DNA of 64,000 bases from CAUJGP01 sp964612425 (GCA_964612425.1 CAZTDX010000001.1:62001-126000), one strand, 5' to 3'. Shown: positions 1 through 8,951, counted from the stretch's first letter. Numbers and translations: made by a program. Notes: generated from the sequence alone by a model not told the origin.

Positions 1-1292
1 AAACAATCAAAATCGGATTTGTTGTCATTGGTGATGAACTCCTCAGCGGGCACACTCGCGATGCCAATGGTCAGATTTTAGCAAAAACTCTTCTCAAAGA
101 AGGCTTAGCTTTAACTCAAATGATTTTTGTTTCAGATCAAGAAACAGAAATCCACAGAGGACTGCAATTTATTTCAAATCAATGCGACATCATTATTACA
201 AGTGGAGGACTTGGTCCCACTTTGGATGATAAAACCAAATTATCTCTAGCCAATTACTTTGGACAACAACTCAAACCCAGAGAAAACATCCAAGACCTTG
301 TGCAAAAAAACTATTCTCGCTTCAAGCGTGATTGGACCCCTTCCCATAATTATTATCATCACTTTCCTGAGAATTTTTTTGGCATTAATAACCCTAAAGG
401 ACTGGCTCCAGGTTTAGGTTATTGCAACCATCGAAGCCCTCCCCTCGCACAGCAATTGCTCCTCTCAGCCCCTGGTGTTCCGAGAGAGTTTGAGGCTATG
501 CTGACGGAAGAGATGATTCCACTTATTAAGACTTATTTTCCCAATATCACAGTGCCTCGCAAAGAAGTCGTGATTCGAACCAAAGGAATCCCTGAAGAAA
601 AAATATTTAACGAACTCTGCCCCAACCTTTGGTCATCACTCAGTCAGTTTGGAAAAGTCAGCTCGCTCCCTGGCAGTTCAGGAATAGACATTGTTATTAC
701 AGTAACGAGCGATCAGGGCGCTCGCACCCAAGACGCCCCAGAAGAATCCATTATTGAGCATATAAAATCCACAGCACTTTTCCCTTATGTTTGGCAATTC
801 GGCAACCTAACACTGCCGCAATTAGTTTTAAACCACGCCAAGGAAAAACGCGTGACCTTTGGCTTTGCAGAATCTTGCACCGGAGGACTTCTCTCCTCTA
901 AAATCACCGATCTCTCTGGCGCCAGCACCTCCTTCATGGGAAGTGTTATTAGCTATGATAATACAATCAAAGAAAAAGTCTTGTCAGTCCCCAATGAAAG
1001 CCTCAAAAATTTCGGAGCCGTCAGCGTAGAGGTCGCCGAAGCCATGGCCATTGGAGCTTTGAATGTACTAAATACCGACTATGCAATTTCATTAACTGGA
1101 ATTGCTGGCCCCACGGGAGGAAGTGTTGAAATAGCAGTGGGAACGCTGGCCGTTGGCTTTTCAATTAAAATCCGACAGACAGCACAATTCACCTCCGGTG
1201 CTAAAAAGTTTCATTTTGTGGGCGATCGCCTGAGGCTGAAAGAACGCTTTGCGGAAGAGGGGCTATACACGCTTCTGGAACTTCTCCGATAA
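1..1292 (+). CDS. cinA: CinA-like competence/damage protein with nicotinamide-nucleotide amidase domain (5' partial)
   Basis: The reading frame is already open at the left edge, with codons from base 3, so the true start lies outside the window; the first ATG at 120 is internal. The N-terminal half is the MoaB/CinA domain, with a GDELLSG stretch near the edge and the signature TSGGLGPTLDD. The C-terminal third is the PncC amidase domain: FAESCTGGLLSS carries the nucleophilic serine, followed by GPTGGS. The family deamidates nicotinamide mononucleotide in NAD recycling, and CinA N-domains carry ADP-ribose pyrophosphatase activity. Domain order is normal. The gene is followed on the same strand by a glutaredoxin 122 bases downstream. 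Family assignment is firm; the role in competence is by name only. Confidence 0.93.
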   Translation, partial: TIKIGFVVIGDELLSGHTRDANGQILAKTLLKEGLALTQMIFVSDQETEIHRGLQFISNQCDIIITSGGLGPTLDDKTKLSLANYFGQQLKPRENIQDLVQKNYSRFKRDWTPSHNYYHHFPENFFGINNPKGLAPGLGYCNHRSPPLAQQLLLSAPGVPREFEAMLTEEMIPLIKTYFPNITVPRKEVVIRTKGIPEEKIFNELCPNLWSSLSQFGKVSSLPGSSGIDIVITVTSDQGARTQDAPEESIIEHIKSTALFPYVWQFGNLTLPQLVLNHAKEKRVTFGFAESCTGGLLSSKITDLSGASTSFMGSVISYDNTIKEKVLSVPNESLKNFGAVSVEVAEAMAIGALNVLNTDYAISLTGIAGPTGGSVEIAVGTLAVGFSIKIRQTAQFTSGAKKFHFVGDRLRLKERFAEEGLYTLLELLR

Positions 1293-1414
1293 AGAAGTAG
1301 CGCTTTATCAGCAGAAGCTAGTTGAGAAGTCACTATTGAAAATATCCTTTCCACATGCTATATACTTCGCAACAAGGATCTCGATAGCAAAAATCTCAAA
1401 TGAGGAGTTTTTAA

Positions 1415-1669
1415 GTGAGTCATTCAAAAATTATTATTTACTCAGCCAATAACTGCCCCTACTGCCGAAAAGCTAAAAACTATCTCGAACAAAATGGTTT
1501 TCAATACCAAGAAATTGATCTCTCCCACGATTACGATAAAATTGATGAGCTCAAGAAAAGCACTGGCCACCGAACCATTCCACTGATTTTTGTAAACGAT
1601 GTTTTTGTTGGTGGCTATACCGATATGATTGAAAAAATAAACTCAGGAGATTTAGTCTTAACTAAATAA
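1415..1669 (+). CDS. Glutaredoxin (Grx3-type, CPYC)
   Basis: An 84-residue protein with the dithiol active site CPYC near residue 15, the cis-proline TIPLIFV segment and the GGYTDM glutathione-binding loop, the complete pattern of a class I glutaredoxin. It reduces protein disulfides and mixed glutathione disulfides in the cytoplasm. The start is GTG at 1415, supported by a TGAGGAG Shine-Dalgarno at 1401-1407. A frame starting at 1249 that overlaps the end of cinA is a shadow of these two genes. It is probably co-transcribed with cinA. Length and motifs are standard. Confidence 0.93.
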   Translation: MSHSKIIIYSANNCPYCRKAKNYLEQNGFQYQEIDLSHDYDKIDELKKSTGHRTIPLIFVNDVFVGGYTDMIEKINSGDLVLTK

Positions 1670-1890
1670 TTATTCTTAACAACATCAACGTATACTTACA
1701 GATCCATGTGAGGTCACACTTTAAAGCTTCAAGTATTCAATACGGTTATAATGATGTGAAACAATCCGGAAACTTGGTTAACTGTCCGCCTCTCGTCACC
1801 AGAAATACACTCTATTTGGAGAAGGGATTGGAACTCTATTTGCTATAGCAACTTGTGCTGCCGAGCCTGAGAGGAGTATAAAAGAAGAAA

Positions 1891-1913
1891 ACCCCCATTT
1901 TAAGAATGGAGGT
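1891..1913 (+). promoter_or_regulatory. Hairpin covering the ribosome-binding site of the element ORF (copy A)
   Basis: ACCCCCATT at 1891-1899 pairs with AATGGAGGT at 1905-1913 (one mismatch). The right arm contains the GGAGG Shine-Dalgarno of the ATG at 1918. The same hairpin is conserved in the other copy. The sequence shows the fold; translational control is inferred. Confidence 0.6.
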
Positions 1914-1917
1914 CTCT

Positions 1918-2046
1918 ATGAGAGAAACTAATACAAAGCGTTGTGTTAGCTATCGTCATTGGCTGAAGTTTACTCAAGAACTTTTAAGTCTAATTTTTTT
2001 AGTCTTGAAAATTTACGAGTTACTTCATAACCTGCATTTGATTTAA
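1918..2046 (+). pseudogene. Decayed small ORF of the repeat element (copy A)
   Basis: A 42-codon frame begins at an ATG with a strong GGAGG five bases upstream and shares ETNT, YRHWLK and LSLI-LVLK with the 60-residue ORF of copy B. After the LVLK segment a one-base insertion shifts the frame. In the corrected frame the product would continue through one TGA to FKVARYWIFGTS and EFCY, matching copy B almost to its last residue. This copy therefore looks like a frameshifted relative of a once-translated peptide. No known family is recognised. Confidence 0.55.
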
Positions 2047-2386
2047 AGTGGCACGTTACTGGATTTTTGGCACGTCTATAGGTGAATTTTGTTACTAAAA
2101 ATAAAATCAATCGAGGATGTCCCTCTCTGGTCTAACGGATAGGACTTAAAATCTAAAGGGTTTAATTCATGGATAATAAGATTTCAGGATCGGCAGCACT
2201 TGTTGTCTAAAACACAATTCTGTTTTTAGAAGCTGTTTGGAAAGTCTCATTCTAGAGGAGCCTTTCCACTTTCTTCAGATATTACATTTAAAAATTGGAC
2301 CTTAAAAGGACCAGTCACCACTTGATTTCACAACGGATATTCTTAGAATAAACTATCTTATTTAAGTTAATAAACAAGGAGCGTTT

Positions 2387-4228
2387 ATGAAATTGTTACC
2401 CATTAAATTTTTTGGAATGATGGCTACTACACTGGCAATAGCGTCGATTGCTCAAGCTGAAAATGACAGTAAGACCATAGTAAATAAACCCACCGAAAAT
2501 AAACCTATAGTCCAGCATCCTGTCCAAACAAACGATCAACAAAAACTGCAAGAGCTCATAAAAGAGACCAAAGACCCCAATAAACTTCAGAGATTACTCA
2601 CCGAGTATTTTAAAAATAAAAATACTAATGCAAACAAAAATGCTAATAACTCCAACACCAAGACAGAATCCTTAGATTTATCCAGTCAAGCACCAATCCC
2701 CCCCACGCCATCGACAACGACTGTGGCCCCCACTACAGCGGCAAGTCCTGTTACTACGACATCGGCACCAGCGCCAGCGCCAGCATCAACAACTCCAACT
2801 GCTGCAACGGCCCCTGCCGCAACACCAACCCTTGCACCAACTCCAGCTCCAGCAGCGGTAACCACCGCAGCTCCTGCGACAACTCAAACCGAATCTTCCA
2901 CAACAACGGCAACGACCGCAAGTTCATCAACCTCCACTACGCCAACAACTGCTAATGCACCAACGACAAGTGCTCCGACCTCTAGTGCACCGACTGCGGC
3001 ACCAGCCCCTACCACCGCAGCACCAGTGGCCACTCCTCCTACTTCCAGCGTGACAGAAAAAATTGTACCTACCCTTGTGCCTGGAGATAAACCAAAGACG
3101 GAGCTTTCCTACAAAGGTCATTATCAATTTCGAACAGAAAGCGCAAAAAACGCCAACGGAATAAAATACACTGACATCAACGACAGCACATCATCGAGAT
3201 TGAGAGCTTACTTCACTTTTGCACCTAATAAAAATTTAAAACTTAATCTCACACCACAGGCCACTAAAGGATTTGGCGCTAACGATTGGTTTATTAAATC
3301 TGACGGAACAACAGAAAAAAAAGAAACCAGCGGCGGAACCACTCACACCGATCTTTCTTTTTATGAAGCCAATATTGATTATAACATTGTAGATAATTTT
3401 TCGATGAAATTAGGCCGCCAGGAAATGTCTTATGGCGAACATTTGGTTATCGGCGCTTTACCATGGGTTAATACCGCTCGTAGCTTTGACGCGGCCAAAT
3501 TCAAATTTAAATATGATCTTGGCTGGACGGATTTATTTCGTTCTAGAATTGGTGACAATTACACGGCTACTAATACGACCGATGACACAAATTTTGATGG
3601 TATCTACAGCTCCTTTAACTTTAATGACTATGTAAAACCACTTGATTTATATTTGTTGCAAAAAAGAAATCGCCTCGTTGACACAACAGTAAATATGTTT
3701 GGTTTTAGAATCTTAGGAAGTGTCGATCAGTTTTTCTATCGAACTGAAAATGGCTTTCAAAATGCGGCTGATTCTAACCAATTTAATTTGGAAACTGGCT
3801 ATAAGTTCGGAGGCAATTTTTCAGCGTCACTAGAATATGCGACAGCTGGCTCAGGTTATGATCAACTCTACCCTACGGCTCATAAATTTTTAGGTTATGC
3901 GGACGTCCTTAAACGAAATAATATTAATCAACTAGCGTTGTATTTAAATGGAAAGTTTACAAACTGGCTTTCTGGCACATTAGATATACACTCCTTTAAA
4001 CGAAACAAAGATGATAAGCCCGTTTCAAACTTAACAACGTCACTCGGTTCAACCGGAGATTCTAAAGATGTTGGAAATGAAGTTGATCTGTTACTAACAG
4101 CAAGCTCCAGCGACGGCGTGAAAGTTCAATTGGGTCACTGTGTTTTTCAACCGGGCGAATACATGAAAGACAATGGTAAAGATAAGACGACTACATTTTC
4201 TTACTTGCAGCTCAATGCAGAGTTTTAA
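2387..4228 (+). CDS. Alginate-export-type outer-membrane porin with long Pro/Thr/Ala linker
   Basis: A 613-residue exported protein. A signal peptide ends near ASIAQA (residue 24). Residues about 30-80 form a charged region, and about 95-225 are almost only Pro, Thr, Ala and Ser. From about residue 235 a beta-barrel domain begins, with the family-typical stretch LGRQEMSYGEHLVIG followed by ARSFDAAKF, as in alginate-export (Alginate_exp) porins. The barrel sits in the outer membrane; the low-complexity linker could span periplasm or cell wall, which is inference. The start is supported by AAGGAG before ATG. Substrate is unknown; alginate is a family name only. Confidence 0.8.
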   Translation: MKLLPIKFFGMMATTLAIASIAQAENDSKTIVNKPTENKPIVQHPVQTNDQQKLQELIKETKDPNKLQRLLTEYFKNKNTNANKNANNSNTKTESLDLSSQAPIPPTPSTTTVAPTTAASPVTTTSAPAPAPASTTPTAATAPAATPTLAPTPAPAAVTTAAPATTQTESSTTTATTASSSTSTTPTTANAPTTSAPTSSAPTAAPAPTTAAPVATPPTSSVTEKIVPTLVPGDKPKTELSYKGHYQFRTESAKNANGIKYTDINDSTSSRLRAYFTFAPNKNLKLNLTPQATKGFGANDWFIKSDGTTEKKETSGGTTHTDLSFYEANIDYNIVDNFSMKLGRQEMSYGEHLVIGALPWVNTARSFDAAKFKFKYDLGWTDLFRSRIGDNYTATNTTDDTNFDGIYSSFNFNDYVKPLDLYLLQKRNRLVDTTVNMFGFRILGSVDQFFYRTENGFQNAADSNQFNLETGYKFGGNFSASLEYATAGSGYDQLYPTAHKFLGYADVLKRNNINQLALYLNGKFTNWLSGTLDIHSFKRNKDDKPVSNLTTSLGSTGDSKDVGNEVDLLLTASSSDGVKVQLGHCVFQPGEYMKDNGKDKTTTFSYLQLNAEF

Positions 4229-4330
4229 AATTTTTGTTATGGCACTACTCACACTAGCATAAGTATCCAGCGTAACCGCTTTCCGAAGCTCAAATGAGTA
4301 AGCTGCTATCTTCCAAAGAGCTATCTCACA

Positions 4331-4378
4331 TTACCACACGAGTAAATTCATATAGACCTGAATTTACTCGTGTGGTAA
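4331..4378. repeat. Perfect 20-bp inverted repeat upstream of a DUF4143 ATPase
   Basis: Arms 4331-4350 and 4359-4378 are perfectly complementary around an 8-base loop; the outer ends read TTACC and GGTAA. It lies between the porin stop (4228) and the ATPase start (4403). No T-tract follows on the + strand, so an operator or recognition site is at least as likely as a terminator. Confidence 0.75.
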
Positions 4379-4402
4379 GCTAGGCTGTACAAGGAGATCC
4401 AA

Positions 4403-5545
4403 ATGAGTTACGAACGATATCTCACCCCTTATATTAAAGCCGACGTGATTGAAAAAGTGGTGCTCATTGGTGGGCCGAGGCAGGTCGGCAAGACGACTTT
4501 AGCCTTACAATTTTTAACTCCTCCTCAAAAATCCCATGAGAACTATTTAAACTGGGACTCCTTATCTGATCGTGAAAAAATGCGCCAACTTCAGTTTGGT
4601 CCTGGTTCTATGATTATTTTTGATGAGATTCATAAGTTTAAAGGTTGGCGTAATTTAGTTAAAGCTTTTTATGATAAACTGTACCCAGAAAAAAATCTTC
4701 TCGTGACCGGCTCAGCAAAACTTGATTTTTATAAAAGAGGGGGCGACTCTATGCTTGGCCGTTATTTCTACTATCGACTTCACCCTATTACTTTCCATGA
4801 ATATGGAAACTCCAAATCGGATCTTGACACCTTATTACTCTTTGGAGGCTTTCCCGAACCTCTTTATAAAGCTAACAATCGATTTCTGAAAAGATGGCAA
4901 AACGAAATTATCGAGAAAATTGTTCGCGAAGATGTTAATGATCTAGAAAATATTAAAGATTTATCAGCGATGGAAATTTTAAGTGGAGCACTCCCAAGTC
5001 GAGTTGGTAGCCCTTTATCCATCAACAGCCTTAGAGAGGATTTGAATGTTTCTTTTGATACTGTAGAAAGATGGATACAAATCCTCGAAAGATTATTTCT
5101 TGTTTATCGCATCATGCCCTTTGATCCACCTAGAATTAGAGCAGTAAAAAAAGAAAAAAAACTTTATTTCTGGAATTGGTCTTTCGTTGAAGATGAAGGT
5201 GCTCGATGGGAAAATATGGTCGCCAGTCATCTTCTAAAATACTGTGACTTCATGAAAGACGTGAATGGAGAAAAAATGGAGCTGCGATTTCTGAGGGATA
5301 TCGATGGCCGAGAAATTGATTTCGTTATCCTTCATAATGGAAAACCCAAAATGGCCGTTGAATGTAAGACAGGAGAAAAAAAACCATGCCGTTGGGCTGA
5401 GTACTTTCGCACACGAACAAAAATTCCACTTTTTTACCAAGTTCATCGAGGAAGCCGTGATTATGGACAAGCTGATAAGAATATCAGAGTCATGCCACTA
5501 ACGAAATTTTGCTCTGAAATCCTAACTCTGAAGCAGCAAGATTAG
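4403..5545 (+). CDS. AAA ATPase with C-terminal DUF4143 domain
   Basis: A 380-residue protein. The Walker A motif GGPRQVGKTT is at residues 23-32, Walker B IIFDEIH at about 71-77, and a sensor-like VTGSA follows. The C-terminal half has the DUF4143 pattern ending in a nuclease-like fold (REIDFVILHNGKPKMAVECK), including the D-x-n-E-x-K arrangement seen in restriction-like domains. Family members are widespread, poorly characterised and often horizontally moved. It follows a 20-bp palindrome, has AAGGAG before the ATG, and its last four bases overlap the convergent penicillin-binding-protein gene. A second family member sits at 13198. Family is clear; function is not. Confidence 0.88.
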   Translation: MSYERYLTPYIKADVIEKVVLIGGPRQVGKTTLALQFLTPPQKSHENYLNWDSLSDREKMRQLQFGPGSMIIFDEIHKFKGWRNLVKAFYDKLYPEKNLLVTGSAKLDFYKRGGDSMLGRYFYYRLHPITFHEYGNSKSDLDTLLLFGGFPEPLYKANNRFLKRWQNEIIEKIVREDVNDLENIKDLSAMEILSGALPSRVGSPLSINSLREDLNVSFDTVERWIQILERLFLVYRIMPFDPPRIRAVKKEKKLYFWNWSFVEDEGARWENMVASHLLKYCDFMKDVNGEKMELRFLRDIDGREIDFVILHNGKPKMAVECKTGEKKPCRWAEYFRTRTKIPLFYQVHRGSRDYGQADKNIRVMPLTKFCSEILTLKQQD

Positions 5546-7992
5546 TCTTTTTTAAGAATTAACTCCACCTCTGAGGAAGAGGAGATACCTGACTTCGAAT
5601 CAGCATCCATCAGCTGATCTCGATCCACTTTCACCATTTGTTTTTCCTTTGGATTGGCCTTGAAGAAAAGAGCCGGTATTTTTTCAATTTTAACTTCATC
5701 AGTCCAAGGGAAATCATGAGTAGGATCGTATTTTGTAGCCTCTTCCATAAAGCTCAACCAAGCTGGCAGCGAACCGCTGGCACCCGTTAACCCACTGGGA
5801 GTGTTATCATCAAACCCTGTCCAAACAATTGTTAATTTTTCTGGTGTAAATCCCACAAACCAAGAGTCTTTATAGTCATTGGTCGTTCCTGTTTTTCCTG
5901 CGGTTACTTTATTAAATCCCGACAGGGAAACTCTTTTTGCTGTGCCACTCAATATAGTTTGTTTAAGCATTCCAATTAATTGCTGAGTGGCAATACTTGA
6001 AATTTTTTGATCAACCTCTCTCGTCCGAGCTTCCCACAGAATAACACCATCACCATTTTCTAAATAGTCAATAAAGGTGTAATCGATATGCTTTCCCAAG
6101 CGGGCGATGGTTAAATACGCCTGTAACAATTCAAGGGGACTTAATTCAAAAGCCCCTAAACACAACGAAGGAACGGGCCTTAACTCCGACTGAACTCCCA
6201 GCGCACGAGCCGTTTCAATAATGGACTCTAACCCAACATCTAAAGCTAGTTGTGCTGTTGCTAAGTTTAAACTTTCTTTCAAAGCGAAATACATGGGGAT
6301 CGGCCCAAAATATTTTCGATCATAATTTTCTGGAGCCCACTTTTGTTTATCAAATCGATAAATAAAGGGTTCATCCCTCAACTCATAAATCGGTGAATAG
6401 TTTTTATTTCCAGACACGAGCGCCTTGTTGAGCGCGGTTAAGTAAACCATAGGCTTAAACGTCGAGCCCACTTGCCTTTTTGAAGAGAGAATACGGTTAA
6501 ATTGCGTCTTACGAAAGGATTTTCCTCCCACCACCGCACGCACGCTCCCCGTGCCAATGTCGACTGAAACTAAAGAACTTTCCAACTCAATATTTTTTTT
6601 AGCCTTAGCTTTTTTAATAGTATTATTTTCGGTTTCTAATTTATTTACATTGGTGGCAATTGAAGTCTGAGCCGCTTCCTGAAGCCTCATATCCATGGTC
6701 GTATAAATTTTCATACCCATTAAGTCTTCAAAACCTAATTTTTTTGCTTGAGCCGTGACAGCTTGTAAAAAATAAGGAAGCGTCGAATACAAATCGGGAT
6801 TTTCATTTTTAGGCAAAGGTTCCTGGGCTGCTGCCACCTTTTCTTCTTCGGTGATAAAATTTTGATCCCGCATTTTTTCTAAAACGAGTGAGCGTCTTGC
6901 TTTGGACTTCTCCATTTGAGTAAACGGATTGTATTGACCAGGACTATTTACAATCGCCGCCAATAAACTGCACTGACCTAAAGATAATTCTGAAACTTCT
7001 TTTTGAAAATAATAGCGAGAAGCCGCACCATAACCTCTGACTTGATAAGGTCCTTGCTGTCCCATATAAATAATATTGAGATAAGTCTCAAGGATAAGAT
7101 CCTTATCAAAATGAGCCTCAACTAATAACGCCATGACAAACTCTAACGCTTTTCGCTTGAGAGTTTTCTCGGGCGTGAGTAAATAATTTTTAATGAGTTG
7201 CTGAGTTAATGTACTGCCACCTTGAGCTTTTCTTCCCGAAACTAAATTCACAGCGCTCGCTCGTAGAATTCCAACCCAACTCACCCCCTTGTGCTCCAAA
7301 AACTTTGCATCTTCGATGGCGATGATGGCATTAAGACAAGCTACAGGAAACTCACGTAAGGATTTTTGCTCTCTCAGTATAGGATCTTCGCCCCAGTATT
7401 GGGCAATAATTTGGGGTTTCATGATAAATTCTGTGAGAGATTCGAGATGGTCTTTATCCTCTCCCTTATAAACACCTTTAATTTGTAAACTAGAATTGAG
7501 CAAAACAGTGACAACCCATGGATCTTTAAAACTGTGATGCTCAGACTTATCCCAATAAATACGCAAACACTGGTCATCTGCCTGTAATTCAGGATTATTA
7601 ATTACTGACGCCGTAGGAGATTGCTCTTCGAGCGGCGTTGTGGTTGTTGGCGCAAGAACAAAACTTGCACATTCCACTCCCTTTAATAATATAAAATCTC
7701 CTGGAAAGAGTCGTTGATCTTTTTGTCGAGGGCGGAATTGCTGATTCAATGAGGAAATCACATCTGTTAATGGCAGAATAGAACCCAATGCCCACGTCGG
7801 TGCTTGAGCGTAAAAAACGGTGGGTTGAACTAATTTTTTTTGCTCCATTTTGGAGAGCATCTCTCGATCTAATTTAAAAACCCAAGCGCTTCCCCCAATG
7901 ATGATAAGCGTCAGCACGAGGGCAAAAGTCACCGTCAATCGTAAAAGCCATTTCTTCTTTGCAAAGTTAAATTTCATATTGTTAAATTTCAC
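5542..7992 (-). CDS. Class A penicillin-binding protein (PBP1b-like bifunctional transglycosylase/transpeptidase)
   Basis: An 816-residue membrane-anchored peptidoglycan synthase. One TM helix lies at about residues 17-37. The GT51 glycosyltransferase domain (about 200-380) has catalytic Glu227 in AIEDAKF, then QGGSTLTQQLIKN. The transpeptidase domain has the SxxK serine at S510 (GSTFKP), SLN at 574-576 and KTGTT at 700-704. The segment before GT51 fits the UB2H-type regulatory region of PBP1b. All catalytic residues are present, so both activities are expected. The first codon is GTG at 7992; an ATG five codons in (7977) sits in a short AAATTTAAC duplication and is equally possible, as neither has a clear ribosome-binding site. 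Confidence 0.92.
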   Translation of the reverse strand: MKFNNMKFNFAKKKWLLRLTVTFALVLTLIIIGGSAWVFKLDREMLSKMEQKKLVQPTVFYAQAPTWALGSILPLTDVISSLNQQFRPRQKDQRLFPGDFILLKGVECASFVLAPTTTTPLEEQSPTASVINNPELQADDQCLRIYWDKSEHHSFKDPWVVTVLLNSSLQIKGVYKGEDKDHLESLTEFIMKPQIIAQYWGEDPILREQKSLREFPVACLNAIIAIEDAKFLEHKGVSWVGILRASAVNLVSGRKAQGGSTLTQQLIKNYLLTPEKTLKRKALEFVMALLVEAHFDKDLILETYLNIIYMGQQGPYQVRGYGAASRYYFQKEVSELSLGQCSLLAAIVNSPGQYNPFTQMEKSKARRSLVLEKMRDQNFITEEEKVAAAQEPLPKNENPDLYSTLPYFLQAVTAQAKKLGFEDLMGMKIYTTMDMRLQEAAQTSIATNVNKLETENNTIKKAKAKKNIELESSLVSVDIGTGSVRAVVGGKSFRKTQFNRILSSKRQVGSTFKPMVYLTALNKALVSGNKNYSPIYELRDEPFIYRFDKQKWAPENYDRKYFGPIPMYFALKESLNLATAQLALDVGLESIIETARALGVQSELRPVPSLCLGAFELSPLELLQAYLTIARLGKHIDYTFIDYLENGDGVILWEARTREVDQKISSIATQQLIGMLKQTILSGTAKRVSLSGFNKVTAGKTGTTNDYKDSWFVGFTPEKLTIVWTGFDDNTPSGLTGASGSLPAWLSFMEEATKYDPTHDFPWTDEVKIEKIPALFFKANPKEKQMVKVDRDQLMDADSKSGISSSSEVELILKKD

Positions 7993-8152
7993 TTTAGTTA
8001 AAAGGTACTTATTAAAAAACTTTTAGAAATTATAAATGATTTCATAATAATTTGACAATAGAGATAGAACGTCATTGAGTCAAAGGTACAATAACTTGAA
8101 AAATTTGAAATAAGTTAGGTTTTAATAACGATTCAAAAATAGGGGCAAGGCC

Positions 8153-8431
8153 ATGAAGTTAACGACAAGCCAATTGCAGTCCATTGTAGAGAGAGTTTTC
8201 AAGCATTGGAAACAAAAAAATATTGCAACCTTCAAGGAAGATGAAAAAAAAGTCCTCCAAAGAGGAATTGAAATCCTCGCAGAAGAAGTCCAAAAAGAGG
8301 TCACTCTCGATAAAGAGGTCAATCAAAAACTCGATGAACTAGAACGAACCAATCCTGGCGAATTCCAACGTCACAAAATGTTTCAATTGATGAAAGCAAA
8401 GCTCGCCAAAGAACGAAAGGTCATTTTATGA
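8153..8431 (+). CDS. DUF507 family protein (first of a tandem pair)
   Basis: A 92-residue, highly charged, helical protein matching the DUF507 pattern (start MKLTTSQLQSIV, later GIEILAEEVQKE). Function of the family is unknown. Its stop overlaps the start of a second DUF507 gene by four bases (ATGA), so the two are translationally coupled and probably act as a pair. The start has weak Shine-Dalgarno support (AGGGGCAAGGCC before ATG). Confidence 0.85.
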   Translation: MKLTTSQLQSIVERVFKHWKQKNIATFKEDEKKVLQRGIEILAEEVQKEVTLDKEVNQKLDELERTNPGEFQRHKMFQLMKAKLAKERKVIL

Positions 8432-8703
8432 TTTTATCAGAAGAACGACAACTGCATTTTGCCCGCATTCTCACCGACGAACTTTGGAACGACGATCTCG
8501 TTGACTACACCGATGATGATATGGCACTTAGAATAGCTCGCCAAGCTATCGTTGAGTTTGTCAAAGTCGATCTTGAAATAGATCAAAAGGCGCGTGAAAA
8601 AGTCACCAGCCTCAAACGAAACGTTATCGAAGGCAGTCCTGAATGGGAAATTTTATATAAAAAATACTACGAAGAGGAGAGAAATCGTCGTGGCAACAGC
8701 TAA
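8428..8703 (+). CDS. DUF507 family protein (second of a tandem pair)
   Basis: A 91-residue paralogue of the preceding gene, beginning MILSEERQLHFARILTDEL, with acidic patches (NDDLVDYTDDDM) and a basic end. It starts inside the previous stop codon and its own 3' end overlaps, by 14 bases, the GTG of the lysine-rich gene at 8690. The three genes therefore read as one operon. Tandem DUF507 genes are familiar from delta-proteobacterial lineages; the function is unknown. Confidence 0.85.
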   Translation: MILSEERQLHFARILTDELWNDDLVDYTDDDMALRIARQAIVEFVKVDLEIDQKAREKVTSLKRNVIEGSPEWEILYKKYYEEERNRRGNS

Positions 8704-8951
8704 AAGTAAAGTAAAGAATAAAGTAGCCAGCAAGGTAAAAAGTAAATCAAAACTGCCTGCAAATAAAAAATCAATAAAAGCGAAAAGTTCAAAACCAGTA
8801 AAAGTAAAAGTCGCTTCAGCAAAAGCTTCTACTACAAAAAGTAAAGCCGTAACAAAAAAAGCGTCTTCGCCAAAAGTATCTTCAACAAAATCAAAAACGT
8901 CCAAAACAAAAGCTGTAAAAACAACAGCACCTACAAAGACAACAAAGACAA
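8690..8951 (+). CDS. Lysine-rich low-complexity N-terminal region, cut by an assembly gap (probably continues into GroES domain)
   Basis: The frame starts at GTG 8690 with AGGAGA nine bases upstream and reads VATAKSKVKNKVASKVKSK, then about 65 more residues made almost only of Lys, Ser, Ala, Thr and Val, like a histone-H1 tail. It stays open into the N run at 8952. Sequence after the gap repeats a similar Lys/Thr/Ala-rich unit and joins, in frame, the GroES domain at 9175, apart from one TAA at 9043. That TAA lies in a homopolymer-rich patch next to the gap and may be an assembly error. A DNA- or RNA-binding tail is inferred from composition. Confidence 0.6.

Larger units (their letters stand above)
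1849..2205 (+). mobile_element. TIR-bounded ~357-bp repeat element, copy A
   Basis: The ends at 1849-1870 and 2184-2205 are inverted repeats of 22 bases differing at three positions, with the core GTGCTGCCGA at the left. The interior matches, in opposite orientation, the segment at about 30971-31315: the small ORF with its hairpin leader and a segment ending near 2168 are nearly identical between copies. Bases 2119-2168 (GTCCCTC then GGTCTAACGGATAGGAC) resemble the acceptor and D arm of a tRNA without a proper anticodon or T arm. No transposase is present, so a MITE-like non-autonomous element is the best description. The rest of the 1670-2386 interval holds nothing else I can support. Confidence 0.72.

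Noticed and set aside
1249..1452. 67-codon frame between cinA and the glutaredoxin
   Set aside because: It overlaps both real genes, has no ribosome-binding site and no recognisable sequence.
2048..2077. TGGCACG repeats in the element as a sigma-54 promoter
   Set aside because: No TTGC element at the correct distance; the bases belong to the conserved ORF.
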